64,000 nucleotides of DNA from positions 62,001-126,000 of the forward strand of contig JAIQGF010000002.1 in assembly GCA_020072845.1 (NCBI GenBank). Direction: 5' to 3'. A program made the position numbers and the translations under genes. The notes below the pieces were generated by a model. The model saw only the letters and a program-made list of their open reading frames with translations. It had not been told where the DNA came from and searched no databases. Source of the stretch: Terriglobia bacterium. Lineage in GTDB: Bacteria; Acidobacteriota; Terriglobia; Terriglobales; Acidobacteriaceae. Within the stretch, counting starts at the first letter, position 1. Each line of letters starts with the position of its first letter. Shown here piece by piece: positions 9,789 to 18,370 of the stretch.

Positions 9789-10016
9789 ATGATCCGTACA
9801 GTTCATTTGGGTTACAGATGCGACGCCTGTCGCACACGTGTGCCCGTGTACACCTTCACCCGCTCCAACGGCAATGGCGCACCGCCATGCACGCCGCCGG
9901 TAGACCGCTACGTGGAGTGCCCGACTTGCCACGCGCCGCGTCATGTGGCCTTTGCGGAAATTGAAAATCTAGAGCGATGGGAAGTAGCCAGCGGCGCCGA
10001 CCACCGTGCCGCCTGA
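9789..10016 (+). CDS. Small zinc-ribbon-like protein
   Basis: 75 aa with two CxxC knuckles, YRCDACRTR near residue 9 and VECPTCHAP near residue 43, the spacing of a treble-clef or rubredoxin-like zinc ribbon. No signal peptide or TM helix is seen, so it is probably cytosolic. A TATACT hexamer lies about 30 nt upstream. It stands alone, divergent from ECF module 1. Its function is unknown; RNA, DNA or protein binding are all possible. Confidence 0.6.
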   Translation: MIRTVHLGYRCDACRTRVPVYTFTRSNGNGAPPCTPPVDRYVECPTCHAPRHVAFAEIENLERWEVASGADHRAA

Positions 10017-10528
10017 ACTGGTGCGCGGGGTGCGCCGGGTTTTGGGGTCAACCACGACCTGGGAAGCGGAGGAGTGGCGCGCCGGTAGCGTCAGTTTCGT
10101 GGTCGTGGGAGCGGTCTGACTGGCTTGGCCCGGAGGTCTCTTCGGTTGGCGCCGTCGCGGTCAATCGCTTTTTCTGCCTCAGGCGGCTCGCCAGGTTCGT
10201 AGCGGCCGCGTCGCCAGTCCGATCGATCTTCCTCGCAGACGCAGTGCTGGTGTTTCACGCGCACAGATTGCTACGAATCGCGGTCACGATCAAGTACATT
10301 CGATAGTGACGGAAGCCGCTGTCCTGGCGTCACCGCAAAGCAAAGCCAACCAAGCGGCAAGCATTCCCTCGATATCCGCCGCGGCAACGGGCAGGTTCTG
10401 ACAACCGGCGCGCAGTCAGCACTGGCTGGCGAAGACTCCGCCGGCACTTTCCGCCAACGGGGATTTTTTCTCACGCGCCACCGGCAAGCCTGGAAGCCTG
10501 CCGGCAGCGCGAAGGGGAGTGATGCCGG
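10017..10528. other. 512-bp gap without a recognisable gene
   Basis: The short open frames here on both strands are Arg/Pro/Ser-rich and lack credible starts. No tRNA, clear terminator or long inverted repeat was seen. It separates the zinc-ribbon gene from the 3' end of the DASS transporter and may be decayed sequence. Confidence 0.4.
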
Positions 10529-12019
10529 CTAGCGCGCGAACGTCAGCACATACGGCGTGCCGACCGCCAGCAACACGATGAGGAAGAACAAACCGGTCAG
10601 GAATCCCATGCGCCAGAAATCCTTGGCCGGGAGATATCCGCTGGCGTACCAGATCGGACCCGGCCCGGTAGCGTACGGTGTCAGGATTCCCATCAGTCCC
10701 AGCGAGTAGCACATCAGCATCGCGAGCTGGCGAATTGGCATACCCGGGACCAGCAGCACCGCCGCCAGAAATACCGGAAGCACCGCCGCAGTGTGGGCGG
10801 TCAGGCTGGCAAACAGGTAATGGATGACGAAGAACAGCGCCACCACGACCAGCATAATTGTCAGAGGCGGGAAGTGGGACAGGTAGGTGGTGGCGCGGCC
10901 GCCGAACCACTTCAGGAACCCGACGCTGTTCAGCCCGTCGGCCATTGCCACCAGCGTCGCAAACCAGAGCAGCACCGTCCACGCCTGTTTGTTGCTGGCG
11001 ATCTGGGTCCAACTGATCACCTTGGTCAGCAGCATCGCCGAGATGACACAGAAGGCAACCGTCACCGGCGCCACCCAGCGCGCACCGCCGATCCACCCGA
11101 TCAGGGCGGCGATGGCGAGCAGCGCCATGATGATTTCATTCCTTGAGATTCGACCCAGCAGCCCCAGCTCCGTCTTCGCCCAGCGCATGACTTCGTCGCC
11201 ACGCTTGACCGTGGGTGGATACAGGAAGTAGGTCAGCAGCGGGGTGGCGAGAAAGAGGATGATGCCGACCGGCAGGAAGCCTCGAAGCCAGGCGGTCCAG
11301 GTGATGTCTACTTTAGCGATTTTTTTCACCAGTTCGAGGGCAAGGAAGTTGGGCGCCAGGGCGGTCAGGAACATGGAACTGGTGACGCACGTGGTGGCGA
11401 AGCCGGTCCACATCAGGTAGGAGCCGATCTTGCGCGGTTCCTGGTCGGGCAGCGATCCGTATAGCGGCGGAATGTTCTTGACCACCGGGTAAATAGTGCC
11501 GCCGCTGCGCGCCGTGTTCGACGGCATGAACGGGGCGAGGATCAGGTCCGATAACGCAATCGCGTAGCCGAGTCCCAGGGTTCTCCTGCCGAGAGTCCTG
11601 ACCAGCAGCAACGCGATCCGCCGGCCCAGACCGGTGACTTCATAGCCGATGGCGAAAATGTTGGCGGCCACGATGAGCCAGACGGTGTCGTTGGAGAAAC
11701 CGGAGAGCGCCCACCTGACGGCCTCGGCCGGCGTCTTGCCGATCAACATGTAGGCGGCGGCAATGCTGATGCCGATCAAGCCGACGGCCGCGCCCGGCAG
11801 GGGCTCGGTCACCAGGGCCGCAATCACCGCCGCGAAGAGGGCGAAGTAATGCCATGCCAGGGGAGCCAAGCCGGCAGGCGCGGGGATCAGGCGGAGCACG
11901 ACGCCGAGCCCGATCGGCACCACCCATTTCAAGATAACCTGAGTCGTCGGCGGGCCAGCCTTGGTTTCCGGTTGTTGAGCGGGAGACACGCGAGGAGGAG
12001 ACGTTACGGACGTGGCCAT
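10529..12019 (-). CDS. DASS-family di/tricarboxylate:anion transporter
   Basis: A 496-aa inner-membrane protein of the divalent anion:sodium symporter (SLC13/CitT) family. Diagnostic pieces are MPSNTARSGGTIYPVVKNI (the conserved first substrate-site loop), the hairpin FATTCVTSSMFLTALAPNFLAL, and the second repeat with FASLTAHTAAVLPVF and LMGILTPYATGPGPIWYASGYLP. This branch includes tartrate/succinate (TtdT), citrate/succinate (CitT) and oxoglutarate/malate carriers, so a C4/C5 dicarboxylate is the likely substrate. A strong GGGAGGTG ribosome site lies just before the ATG. No catabolic partner is adjacent. Confidence 0.88.
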   Translation of the reverse strand: MATSVTSPPRVSPAQQPETKAGPPTTQVILKWVVPIGLGVVLRLIPAPAGLAPLAWHYFALFAAVIAALVTEPLPGAAVGLIGISIAAAYMLIGKTPAEAVRWALSGFSNDTVWLIVAANIFAIGYEVTGLGRRIALLLVRTLGRRTLGLGYAIALSDLILAPFMPSNTARSGGTIYPVVKNIPPLYGSLPDQEPRKIGSYLMWTGFATTCVTSSMFLTALAPNFLALELVKKIAKVDITWTAWLRGFLPVGIILFLATPLLTYFLYPPTVKRGDEVMRWAKTELGLLGRISRNEIIMALLAIAALIGWIGGARWVAPVTVAFCVISAMLLTKVISWTQIASNKQAWTVLLWFATLVAMADGLNSVGFLKWFGGRATTYLSHFPPLTIMLVVVALFFVIHYLFASLTAHTAAVLPVFLAAVLLVPGMPIRQLAMLMCYSLGLMGILTPYATGPGPIWYASGYLPAKDFWRMGFLTGLFFLIVLLAVGTPYVLTFAR

Positions 12020-12304
12020 TCACACCTCCCGACCGGCCGGCTTTCATACTTATCAGTGCGGTAAAACTGGACGCGCCAGCGCAGTCATCGGCTAGTCCTG
12101 GCTAAGCCATATCACCAAAGGCAAAGGGTCTCGGTGACGCAGCGCACATGGAAAGGTGAAGTGAGACCTGCGGGTGCGCTTCTTGGGAACTTCCAGGCCA
12201 GTCCAATCCCATTTCAGCAAAAGTCTGGTCGCGCCATTGCGCAATCTCGATTGCACCATTGCGGGGCAGGGTCTACCCTAGTTGTGTTCAAAGAGGCTTG
12301 GCGC

Positions 12305-12610
12305 GTGAACACCACAAAGCGAAAGTACAAGCGCCATAAAACGACTACTCCGGCGACCGTCAGGGCGGAGGGGCACACCCTGGCCGCCACCACCAGGGAC
12401 GTCAGCCTTGGCGGCCTGTTTATTTTCACCGACGCCGCGCTGCGCGAAGGCTCAGAGATTGAGGTTGTCCTGATGCTGCCGAAGGAACTCGGGCTGCCGG
12501 ACAGCCAAATGGTCTGTTGCCACGGGAAGATTGTGCGCAGCGAAATGGTTGACGGTCAGCACGGCGTCGCGGCGACGATTGACCGGTTTCAGTCGCTGCC
12601 GCAGGCCTGA
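12305..12610 (+). CDS. PilZ-domain protein
   Basis: About 101 aa from the GTG at 12305, which has AAAGAGG 8 nt upstream; the frame is open further upstream but that part is not protein-like. It has the two c-di-GMP-binding signatures of PilZ: the basic segment RKYKRHKTTTPATVR and the DVSLGGLFI (DxSxxG) motif, followed by 'GSEIEVVLMLPKEL'. The RxxxR motif is only partly matched (RKYKR has the right spacing), so c-di-GMP binding is likely but not certain. A stand-alone PilZ adaptor usually acts on a partner protein; none is obvious here. Confidence 0.8.
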   Translation: MNTTKRKYKRHKTTTPATVRAEGHTLAATTRDVSLGGLFIFTDAALREGSEIEVVLMLPKELGLPDSQMVCCHGKIVRSEMVDGQHGVAATIDRFQSLPQA

Positions 12611-12771
12611 GTTCCCAATCCACTGCCTTCTTTCCGATAATCTCTTTCACCAAGTCACGGTAGTCCTGCTTGTCGCAGCATAACTGCGGCAAAAGGGAGG
12701 GGCCCGCGGTACGCGCAAAAGAGTTATACTTTCCACCCTGGGGCGTGCGGGAGAGGAACAAGGAACAATTT

Positions 12772-14157
12772 ATGCGTTGGCAAAGCTGCGCACTGGCGTT
12801 GACGTGTTTCTGTTGCGTGTGCGGTTGGGCTCAAGTCTTGATGCAACGGCCGGCCGTGGCGGAGGAGCCCGCGAAAATCCTGCCGGTCACGCCCCCGATG
12901 GCCATCCCACTGACGGTGCCGGTGGGTACGCCATTGAAGGTCGCGCTGGACCAGGAAGTGCGGGTGCGCAAAGCCGGCCAGCCGGTGCACGGGAAGATTA
13001 CGGAGCCGGTGTACGCGTTCGACAAACTGGTGATTCCCGCCGGCAGCGAGGTCACGGGGAAGATCTTCGAGATTGGCGACATCTCGAAAAAGGTGCGAAC
13101 CATGGCGGCGGCCAACGGGAGTTTTTCGCCGCCACGCCAGATCCACATCGAGTTTGACGAGCTGCGGCTGGCGGATGGCCGGCGAATCCCGCTGCAGACG
13201 GTGGTTTCTCCGGCGTCGCAAGGCGTGCTGCAATTCGTGGCGGCGAACGAAAAGAACAACGGCAAGACGGCCGCAGCCATGAACGCGGCACACCGCCAGA
13301 TCAACCAGGCGCGGCAGCAGGTCAGGCAGGAATGGGAGATGGCCAAGGCCCAACTGCACGAGCCCGGCAAGAAGCACCGGCTCGAGCGCTACGCGGTGGC
13401 GCAGCTTCCGGTCCATCCGCAGTACCTGGATTCGGGAGCCAGTTTCAATTCCGAGCTGCAGCAGCCGCTGAATTTCGGCGGCGAAATCGTCGCCCCGGAG
13501 GCGCTGGCGCAGGTGGGCACGCCGCCGCCGTCGGGCAGCGCGGTGCATGCGCAATTGGTGACGCCGCTAAGCTCGGCCACGGCCAAGAAAGGCGATGCGG
13601 TGGAAGCCGTGATCACGCAGCCGCTGTTTGCCTCCGATCACCTGGTCCTGCCGCAGGGAAGCCGGCTGAAAGGATCGGTGCTGCAAGTGCATTCGGCGCG
13701 GCGGCTGGGACGCAACGGCCAATTGCGCATCGTGTTTCATGAACTCGCGCTGCCCAGTGGTTTGGAACAGAAGGTCCAGGCGAACCTGGAAGGCGTGGCG
13801 GTGGCGAAAGGCGAGAACCTGGCGCTCGACAGCGAAGGCGGGGCGCAGGTCACGACACCTCGCACAAGATACCTGACCACTGCGATTGCCGTGGCGCTCG
13901 CCAGTTCTTCCATGGGGGATAGCGACCGCGGTGTTCGCGATCATTCAGGCGATGCCGGGGGTAACGCCGCGAATGGAGCATCCGGATTCAAGTTTCTGGG
14001 CACAATTATCAGCACTGCCGCGCGCTCCCGGGCGGTGAGCACCGGGCTGGGAATGTATGGCGCGGCGTTTTCGGTGTATGCGCATTTCCTCACCCGCGGA
14101 CGCGATGTGATCTATCCCAAAGACATGTCCATGTTGGTGAGCCTGGGCGGGCGATAG
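12772..14157 (+). CDS. Exported protein with duplicated VirB10/TrbI-like domain
   Basis: About 461 aa. The ATG at 12772 has an AAGGAAC ribosome site and begins a signal peptide (MRWQSCALALTCFCCVCGWAQ). The mature part has two copies of the pattern 'V..GT.L.V.LD...' then 'PV...D.LVIPAGSEVTGKI': one at about 50-150 (YAFDKLVIPAGSEVTGKIFE) and one at about 255-340 (LFASDHLVLPQGSRLKGSVLQ). Such repeats recall the beta-barrel-like C-terminal domain of VirB10/TrbI, where the loop 'P.GS.v.G.v' is typical, but no other secretion gene is present. The end has a hydrophobic Ala/Ser/Gly-rich stretch. I regard it as an envelope protein of unknown role. Confidence 0.65.
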   Translation: MRWQSCALALTCFCCVCGWAQVLMQRPAVAEEPAKILPVTPPMAIPLTVPVGTPLKVALDQEVRVRKAGQPVHGKITEPVYAFDKLVIPAGSEVTGKIFEIGDISKKVRTMAAANGSFSPPRQIHIEFDELRLADGRRIPLQTVVSPASQGVLQFVAANEKNNGKTAAAMNAAHRQINQARQQVRQEWEMAKAQLHEPGKKHRLERYAVAQLPVHPQYLDSGASFNSELQQPLNFGGEIVAPEALAQVGTPPPSGSAVHAQLVTPLSSATAKKGDAVEAVITQPLFASDHLVLPQGSRLKGSVLQVHSARRLGRNGQLRIVFHELALPSGLEQKVQANLEGVAVAKGENLALDSEGGAQVTTPRTRYLTTAIAVALASSSMGDSDRGVRDHSGDAGGNAANGASGFKFLGTIISTAARSRAVSTGLGMYGAAFSVYAHFLTRGRDVIYPKDMSMLVSLGGR

Positions 14158-14614
14158 GAAGCGGCGGGGGGGGCGCCGGGTGCGCCAGCATTGTGGCCGT
14201 CACCGCCGAGTGCGAAAGACCGCACGATGCCGGAAACGATCCTACCAAGCCGCTGGTTTCGCTCTGCTGATGCTGGTCGCACTCCTGTGGAGCGAGGAGT
14301 TGTGCTCCTGCTGGCCGCGTTAAGCAAATGCCCTGAAAAAATGCAGGTTTCAGGCACAGGTAACTTTATTATTGCTGTGGAAAAGTGTGCAAAACCTGCG
14401 GAAATTCACAGCTTCCGCGTACGCCTCGTAAACGGTCCATAGGTAAGTGTTTGAATCCGCGTTAACAAGCACCAAAAACAGTGCGGCACCAAATCGAGTG
14501 CACAGCGCGTGCGTCATGACCGACTGAGTACTTTACATGTCGCATGAATTCACCGATGGTTAAAACACCGAAGGGCAGCCACGCTCCAAACGTGACCGCC
14601 CCGAGGTGATGCAC

Positions 14615-14677
14615 CGGCTGGTGAGTCAAACAATCAGTGCGCGGTGTCCAAGACCACGCGCTGTGACTCACCAGCCG
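14615..14677. repeat. 63-nt long hairpin (14-bp plus 11-bp stems)
   Basis: Positions 14615-14628 (CGGCTGGTGAGTCA) are a perfect inverted repeat of 14664-14677. Inside, 14635-14645 (CAGTGCGCGGT) pairs with 14653-14663 (ACCACGCGCTG) with one wobble and one mismatch around a 7-nt loop. Only a 6-nt bulge (14629-14634) interrupts the two stems. It may be a structured RNA, a MITE-like remnant or a binding site; no T-run follows, so it is not a classical terminator. Confidence 0.6.
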
Positions 14678-14719
14678 CTCCGATTTTCAAGGCGCAGTCT
14701 ACACCCGGTTCCGGTCGCT

Positions 14720-14725
14720 TACAAT
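14720..14725 (+). promoter_or_regulatory. Putative -10 box (TACAAT), leaderless start
   Basis: TACAAT ends 6 nt before the ATG at 14732. It supports 14732 over an in-frame upstream GTG at 14606 that lies inside the region before the hairpin. Confidence 0.45.
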
Positions 14726-14731
14726 TCCGCT

Positions 14732-15388
14732 ATGTCTCAGACATTCTGGACAGCCGTCAGCGCGATTGCCACCATCGGCTACCTCATTGCCTCAGTCTTC
14801 CTCTGGCTCACAACCAGAAAAGCCGCCAACGCCGCTAAAAGACAAGCAGAGCTCACCGCCGATGCCATCCGAATCGCCGCCGAGCAGGCTGCAACTTCAC
14901 GGCAACAATTCGAACTGTCGAAACAAATGTTTCTCGCAGACATGCAGCCTCTCGTCTTCTTCGCCGACGCTCACATCATGTTCGTCGGCGAGCATGGTGA
15001 AAGCTTCAATTTCACCTTTACCATGCGGAATCAGGGCAAGATCCCCGCCACAAATGTCAGGTGGCGAATGCGAATGATCGGCAACGGGGATGTACTCGAA
15101 GACACGCTCCCAACAGTGCGCAGGGAGCTAGCACCCAGCGAAGAGGCGACGGACGCCATCACGGCGACGATTTTCGGAACTGCTGGTCCAGTCCCGTCCG
15201 CCGCACGCAGCGCTGTTCGCGCGTACGTCGAAGTGCAATACACAAATCCGCTCGATAACAGCGTGCGGCACTCCGAGTGTCTGCTCGAAAGCGACTCGGT
15301 CTCCGGACGCATCCACAAAACCACCTTCACCGGCAATCCGGTTCACGAAACGAATACCGACCTCTGCTCCGGCGTTCCGTTCCCGTAG
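14732..15388 (+). CDS. Membrane-anchored protein of unknown function
   Basis: About 218 aa. An N-terminal TM helix (about residues 6-28, FWTAVSAIATIGYLIASVFLWLT) is followed by a charged helix (TRKAANAAKRQAELTADAIRIAAEQ), probably a short coiled coil. A beta-rich domain of about 150 residues comes next (FNFTFTMRNQGKIPATNVRWRM..., YVEVQYTNPLDNSVRHSE). The phrase 'N.G..PA.N..' is reminiscent of bacterial proteins with an Ig-like outer domain after a TM/coiled coil, often in mobile regions. Topology suggests a single-pass protein; the function is unknown. Codon use is less GC-rich than in the neighbours. Confidence 0.6.
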   Translation: MSQTFWTAVSAIATIGYLIASVFLWLTTRKAANAAKRQAELTADAIRIAAEQAATSRQQFELSKQMFLADMQPLVFFADAHIMFVGEHGESFNFTFTMRNQGKIPATNVRWRMRMIGNGDVLEDTLPTVRRELAPSEEATDAITATIFGTAGPVPSAARSAVRAYVEVQYTNPLDNSVRHSECLLESDSVSGRIHKTTFTGNPVHETNTDLCSGVPFP

Positions 15389-15507
15389 CTCGAGCAGCGC
15401 GGTCGATCCAGCAACGCGGCGCGACGGCGCGCTCGCCGGTCGCCAGGTTCGCGGCGAGCCGTCCCGCGCACGGAGCACTTGACCCTGAAGAATGTTCGGA
15501 GGACAAT

Positions 15508-15627
15508 TTGCGCCGGGGGCTCATTATGCTGGAGTTCTTCGAGCGCTTGGACAAGGCGGCGGGAACCCTAATCGCCGCCCTCGTGGTCATCGCCCTGATC
15601 GTCGCCGTCGTCTACCTGACCAGCTAA
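15508..15627 (+). CDS. Small single-TM membrane peptide
   Basis: A 39-aa frame from the TTG at 15508 with GGAGG 5 nt upstream; an internal ATG at 15526 would give 33 aa. The product is a short amphipathic start (MLEFFERLDKAAG) and one hydrophobic helix (TLIAALVVIALIVAVVYLT). It could be a small membrane protein or a type I toxin-like peptide; nothing nearby decides. Confidence 0.4.
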   Translation: MRRGLIMLEFFERLDKAAGTLIAALVVIALIVAVVYLTS

Positions 15628-15656
15628 TTCGCGACGAGCCGCCCCGGCGCACGACG

Positions 15657-16040
15657 CTACTCCGACGAATGCACTCCCGACTCGGCAAGGCCAAAGTCGA
15701 GCACGGTTATGTAGCCAGTAGCGGGATCTAAGTTTATTTTCAAAATGAGGTCTTTTACCCCAGGCTTCGTCGGGTCCACGATGGATTCCACCTGTTCGAG
15801 CAGCCCCTTCTGCTGCGACTCGATCTTACGACCCAATTTCTGAACGAGCCCTCGATCTTCGGCGAAGAGCAGGTGTTGGTCCAGTGATATCCCGATGTGT
15901 GCATGCGCCTTGTGACCAGTGTTGCCCACCAAAATGTCGAAGTAATCTTCCCCGGTTTCTCGATACGTCTTGACCTCTAGCCTTGCCCAACGTTCGTCGT
16001 CTTTGTAGGTTCTCCACGTCTCCGTAGTCCAAAAGCGCAT
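15657..16040 (-). CDS. Hypothetical cytosolic protein
   Basis: 127 aa, not recognised. It is hydrophilic with no signal peptide or TM helix. It has a beta-rich N-terminal half (RLEVKTYRETGEDYFDILVGNTGHKAHAHIGISLDQ), a central helix (GLVQKLGRKIESQQKGLLEQVESI) and a C-terminal beta pair (KINLDPATGYITVLDFGLAESG). A purine-rich GGGGGAGGGGGT stretch before the ATG can serve as ribosome site. It is part of the accessory patch next to tRNA-Val. Confidence 0.55.
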   Translation of the reverse strand: MRFWTTETWRTYKDDERWARLEVKTYRETGEDYFDILVGNTGHKAHAHIGISLDQHLLFAEDRGLVQKLGRKIESQQKGLLEQVESIVDPTKPGVKDLILKINLDPATGYITVLDFGLAESGVHSSE

Positions 16041-16356
16041 ACCCCCTCCCCCCTACCACTGCCGCGATTTTCGCGCCGGCCGCGGGCACCCAAAGCGACC
16101 GCAGACGCCAGCCCTGAAAAGGCTGCGCTCTCCCATTTAACTCACACGCTGTGTGCGACTTAACGCGGCGATTCGTCACACTTAGTCACACTCACCCGCG
16201 CGCAAGTGGCGACGCTCTACACATTTCCCGGTCGCAAAATCAGCCCCGCCACCGAGCGGCGATGTCCGAAAACTCAACCCAGCCCGGACACCGGCGCTGT
16301 CCTAATCCGACTCGACACTACCGCCGCGTCATTCCGGGAGATGGCAGAAGAAGAAA
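16041..16356. other. 316-bp gap between an accessory gene and tRNA-Val
   Basis: No gene is supported. A direct duplication of the tRNA 3' end (an attachment site) was looked for towards 14158 and not found. A short TCACAC-rich segment lies at about 16145-16195. Confidence 0.4.
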
Positions 16357-16431
<75 letters not shown>

Positions 16432-16520
16432 AACCCTGAATTTTGTTGCGGTTTACGGTCTGCGGTATCAGATGACCGTAGCAAAGCGTACCAAATCTCA
16501 GCCGGTCTTGACCAGTTGAA

Positions 16521-16544
16521 CGGTCGACGGTCGACGGTCGATGG
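16521..16544. repeat. Short tandem repeat, period about 7 (GGTCGAC)
   Basis: Three tandem copies of a GGTCGAC unit, the last decaying to GGTCGATGG. The following ~45 nt continue with 'acgaacgactaacgaccagcgactaacgact'. It is one of many degenerate 7-8 nt tandem blocks in intergenic spaces of this window. Confidence 0.55.
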
Positions 16545-16722
16545 CCGTCAGCACGAACGACTAACGACCAGCGACTAACGACTCCAGCACGAACAATTCA
16601 ACTGCGCGCAAGTCGAAGCACCGCATTGGCGACAACGGTAAACGGCGCACCCGGCCCGGGTGGTGGGCCGGGAGCCTCCCGTTTCTCAAGGTTGTTGCGG
16701 CGGATGCGAAGGTGGTTGCCGC

Positions 16723-17316
16723 CTAGTCCTGCGGCGGGTTCCCGCCCGCCGGCGGCGTACCGCCTGGACCTGGACCGGCGCCCGGTCCCGGACCTCCTCC
16801 TCTGCGGCCTCCGCCCATGGGCGGTGCGCCAGGGATGCCCATGCGAGTGCGGCCTTGTGGCTGAAGCGCCTGCAGTTTCTTCCACTGCTCGGGTGTCAGC
16901 ACGCGGCGAATGGCGAACAACATCTGGGCGTTGGCTTTCTCGAGTTCGGCCCGTTGAGCGGCGACCTTGTCGATCTGCTTCATGACCGCGGCCTCGTCCG
17001 GGCTGTCGCTCTCGATCATGGGCTGCAGCGTCACTTCCGCGCGCTCCAGGTTGGCGCGAACATCGATGAGCCGCAAGCGGTGGTCCTGGAAGATTTTTTC
17101 AATGCGCTGCACCTGCTCGTCAGTGAGTCCCAGCTTCTGCACAACGTCGGCGTTCTTCCACCACCGGCCCATCGGGCCCGATCGGCCGGCGCGGGGGCCA
17201 GACATCCGTCCCCGCCCTTCCGGCGGCCCTCCTGGCCCAGGGCCGCCACCAGCGGGCATCTGCGCCAAACTCAGAGACGACATTAGAAGTAGTGCGGCAA
17301 GCAAACGTGCGATCAT
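16723..17316 (-). CDS. Spy/CpxP-like periplasmic protein (module 2)
   Basis: 197 aa with a signal peptide (MIARLLAALLLMSSLSLAQ). A Gly/Pro/Arg-rich linker leads into a ~100-residue helical domain typical of periplasmic heavy-metal-sensor/Spy/CpxP proteins: VVQKLGLTDEQVQRIEKIF, then ...RAEVTLQPMIE..., then VLTPEQWKKLQALQ, with two LTxxQ motifs. The C-terminal tail is Gly/Pro-rich and disordered. The ATG overlaps the anti-sigma stop by 4 nt, so translation is coupled. By family it is a chaperone or a stress sensor in the periplasm, here tied to ECF module 2. Confidence 0.82.
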   Translation of the reverse strand: MIARLLAALLLMSSLSLAQMPAGGGPGPGGPPEGRGRMSGPRAGRSGPMGRWWKNADVVQKLGLTDEQVQRIEKIFQDHRLRLIDVRANLERAEVTLQPMIESDSPDEAAVMKQIDKVAAQRAELEKANAQMLFAIRRVLTPEQWKKLQALQPQGRTRMGIPGAPPMGGGRRGGGPGPGAGPGPGGTPPAGGNPPQD

Positions 17317-17789
17317 TGATTTTCTCCTTCAGACTGTGGGATCGGCATCGCGGCGAGCCGGTTGCGCTCCGTAACAATGAGTACGGCCGGTTCCAGCGCA
17401 AGCGGCACATCGCGTTGCACGTCGGATTGGACTTCCATCAGCAGGACGTCATCGGGGTCCTGCTGGAGGGCGGCGGTTGGCGAATTCTGCTGCCGCAGCG
17501 GGGCGCTCGGAGCCAGCAGCAATGCGGAAGCCAGCAGCAGCAGCGCGGCAACCCCGGCCAGGGCCTGACGTAGCGATACAAATGAGAAATGAGGGCGCAG
17601 CTCCCGGCGCGGTTCGGTGGTGGCGGCGGCTTCCCGGCGCATGGTTTCACCGAAGCGGGCCACCAGGCTTTGCAGTTGGTCGGCTTCCTGGGAGCACTCG
17701 GCGCAATGTTGCAGGTGCTCGCGGGTGGAGGCATCTGGGCTGGCGGCCAGCCACGCCGTAATTTGTTCGTCGGTCAAATGCTGGTTCAT
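17313..17789 (-). CDS. Zinc-finger anti-sigma factor (module 2)
   Basis: 158 aa. The N-terminal motif STREHLQHCAECSQEADQL carries H-x3-C-x2-C (zf-HC2/ZAS) for binding the sigma factor. One TM helix (about residues 77-97, ALAGVAALLLLASALLLAP) is followed by an outer tail of about 60 residues. It overlaps the sigma gene by 4 nt upstream and the CpxP-like gene by 4 nt downstream, so all three are translationally coupled. Confidence 0.87.
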   Translation of the reverse strand: MNQHLTDEQITAWLAASPDASTREHLQHCAECSQEADQLQSLVARFGETMRREAAATTEPRRELRPHFSFVSLRQALAGVAALLLLASALLLAPSAPLRQQNSPTAALQQDPDDVLLMEVQSDVQRDVPLALEPAVLIVTERNRLAAMPIPQSEGENQ

Positions 17790-18370
17790 TTCGCGTTCCC
17801 CTGCTTGTGGTGGTGGCGCAGCGCGCTGACCGCGCGGGACAAATGCGTCTTGACCGTTCCTTGCTCCAAGCCCATGACCTGGGCAATTTCTTCCAGGCTA
17901 AGCTCCTCGACGAAGCGCAGCATGAATACCGTGCGCTGCTGTTGGGTGAGCGCTGCCACCAGGCGCATCACGGCATCCAGCTCCTGGCGCGCGATCAAGC
18001 CGCGCTCGGCGGAGGGGGCGTGGTCGCGTGCGTAGGCGGCGACCGTATCCAGTTCGGTTCGGTTCCTGCCGAACAGACTTCGCCAAAAACCGCTCCTCCG
18101 GTTGCGCCGGTAATCGAGCGCCAGGTTCAGCGCGATGCGGATCAGCCAGGTGCCGACGCTGGACCTGCCCCGGAAGCTGGCGCGGTTCTGGTACGCGCGC
18201 AGGAAGCACTCCTGAGTCAGGGTGGCGGCGGCATCACGATCGCGCAGTTCACACCACAGCACGCGGTAGATACGGGCTTGGTGGGCGCGCACAAGATCAT
18301 CGAACTGCTGCGCCGCGATTCCGGCTTCGCTCGTTGGTCCCATCAACGGTGTGGCCAGACTCTGTTCCAT
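17786..18370 (-). CDS. ECF RNA polymerase sigma factor (module 2)
   Basis: About 194 aa from the ATG at 18370 (MEQSLATPLMG); the frame stays open to 18589 but that part is not sigma-like. Region 2 is FDDLVRAHQARIYRVLWCELRDRDAAATLTQECFLRAYQN with VGTWLIRIALNLALDYRR. Region 4 is LVAALTQQQRTVFMLRFVEELSLEEIAQVMGLEQGTVKTHLSRAVSALR. The stop overlaps the anti-sigma ATG by 4 nt. It is a typical anti-sigma-controlled ECF factor, probably for envelope or metal stress given the CpxP-like third gene. Confidence 0.9.
   Translation of the reverse strand: MEQSLATPLMGPTSEAGIAAQQFDDLVRAHQARIYRVLWCELRDRDAAATLTQECFLRAYQNRASFRGRSSVGTWLIRIALNLALDYRRNRRSGFWRSLFGRNRTELDTVAAYARDHAPSAERGLIARQELDAVMRLVAALTQQQRTVFMLRFVEELSLEEIAQVMGLEQGTVKTHLSRAVSALRHHHKQGNAK

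Larger units (their letters stand above)
14158..14731. other. 574-bp non-coding stretch before an accessory patch
   Basis: No credible gene was seen. Base composition becomes more AT-rich from about 14320. The main structure is the long hairpin at 14615-14677, listed separately. The stretch lies at the left edge of a patch of unshared small genes that ends at tRNA-Val. Confidence 0.45.

Noticed and set aside
9495-9944. 150-codon extension of the ECF sigma gene (module 1)
   Set aside because: Low-complexity Ser/Pro/Arg sequence, antisense to the small zinc-ribbon gene; sigma similarity begins after 9494.
14158-16356. Attachment-site duplication of the tRNA-Val 3' end
   Set aside because: No second copy of the T-arm/acceptor sequence was found in the accessory patch, so island integration at this tRNA is not demonstrated.
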